Notes under the pieces: generated by a model
The model's database searches: none
What the model was told of the DNA's origin: nothing
What the model saw: only the letters and a program-made list of their open reading frames with translations
In this document: in pieces, positions 63,705 through 64,000 of the stretch
Layout: each line of letters opens with the position of its first letter
Numbering within the stretch: the first letter of the stretch is position 1
Made by a program: the position numbers and the translations under genes
Assembly: GCA_012103325.1 (NCBI GenBank)
Contig: WLWY01000003.1
Coordinates: forward strand, 930,001-994,000
DNA from: Alphaproteobacteria bacterium
GTDB taxonomy: Bacteria > Pseudomonadota > Alphaproteobacteria > UBA8366 > GCA-2717185
Reading direction: 5' to 3'
DNA length: 64,000 nucleotides

Positions 63705-64000
63705 TTAGGCCCGGATCTGTCCATAGCCAAATGCCCGGCTCGCCGCCGTTAATATCTCGCCGAACGGGAGTAAAACCTTCTTGCCGAATGTCTTATTCAG
63801 GCGTTCGTCGAGATAGGTCCACAGCTCGGCGATTTCCGCCGCGGCACGTCCCTGCCCCGGAATTTCCATCACCGTACGGCCATCCGTCATACTGGTCGCA
63901 AACCCGATACGTTGATGAATAACGGATGGCGACACGGTGCCATGTTGCGACAGCGCAATCGCCACTTCAGAGGTTACCTTGGCCCGCGGTGTCGCGCCAT
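63705..64000 (-). CDS. ParA-family ATPase, C-terminal part only
   Basis: About 97 C-terminal residues are present; the N-terminus, including the Walker A motif, lies beyond the right edge. The visible HGTVSPSVIHQRIGFATSM then DGRTVMEIPGQGRAAAEIAE matches the C-terminus of ParA-type partitioning/positioning ATPases. An internal GTG at 63965 is not a real start, since coding continues upstream of it. The function, DNA or protein positioning, cannot be told from this part. Confidence 0.78.
   Translation of the reverse strand, partial: GATPRAKVTSEVAIALSQHGTVSPSVIHQRIGFATSMTDGRTVMEIPGQGRAAAEIAELWTYLDERLNKTFGKKVLLPFGEILTAASRAFGYGQIRA

Noticed and set aside
1..64000. CRISPR arrays, tRNA/rRNA genes, prophage or complete insertion sequences
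   Set aside because: No regular direct repeats, cloverleaf-like stretches, transposase or phage structural genes were seen by eye; a small tRNA could still be missed without a covariance search.

Overview
The window looks like chromosomal DNA from a free-living alphaproteobacterium, probably a marine Rhodospirillales-like lineage. The basis is family resemblance and moderately high G+C; there is no rRNA or other marker here to fix the taxon. Genes are densely packed, often with ATGA/TGATG overlaps. I saw no tRNA, rRNA, CRISPR array, prophage or complete insertion sequence.

Layout. (1) 1-13155, housekeeping and catabolism: 3'-truncated glutathione reductase, small oxygenase- and GNAT-type genes, a TetR regulator coupled to an EamA exporter, two aldehyde dehydrogenases, a [2Fe-2S] protein, a CaiB/BaiF CoA-transferase with a crotonase, and a glmU-glmS operon making UDP-GlcNAc precursors. 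(2) 13380-26484, a surface-glycan or exotic-sugar locus. A plus-strand trio (SxtJ-like, SxtK/DUF5989-like, carbamoyltransferase) faces a minus-strand block: three canonical SDR epimerases, one SDR without the Tyr/Lys dyad, a UDP-glucose-dehydrogenase homologue without the catalytic Cys, a nucleotidyltransferase-sugar kinase fusion in the reverse of HldE order, transaldolase, methyltransferase, Gfo/Idh/MocA oxidoreductase and a GmhA-like SIS isomerase. It contains no glycosyltransferase. A 157-bp MITE-like inverted repeat sits inside it. (3) 26485-27594, a very AT-rich stretch and an orphan PEP-CTERM protein. (4) 27690-36649, mostly acyl-CoA and small-molecule catabolism: NIPSNAP, cupin, CoA-transferase, RadC, a fluoroacetate-dehalogenase-like hydrolase, GST, two acyl-CoA dehydrogenases and an unrecognised 398-residue protein. 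(5) 36939-43805, a frameshifted ATC-hydrolase-like gene and gltBD (glutamate synthase). (6) 43802-62362, further catabolic and transport genes: two LLM flavin oxidoreductases, two amidases, tyrosine phosphatase, GMC oxidoreductase, CPA2 antiporter, DHA2 exporter, two D-2-hydroxyacid dehydrogenases, a citryl-CoA-lyase-like protein, crotonase, N-acyl-D-amino-acid deacylase and an MlrC-type metallopeptidase. (7) 62504-64000, a SPOR-domain protein and the C-terminus of a ParA-family ATPase.

How the parts fit. glmU-glmS and the epimerases can supply sugar nucleotides. The SIS isomerase, kinase, nucleotidyltransferase and epimerase functions parallel the ADP-heptose route, and the transaldolase could make or consume a C6/C7 sugar phosphate. 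With the active-site-altered UGD/SDR pair, this block is the best candidate in the window for an undescribed pathway. The flanking genes read as an ordinary generalist catabolic background.
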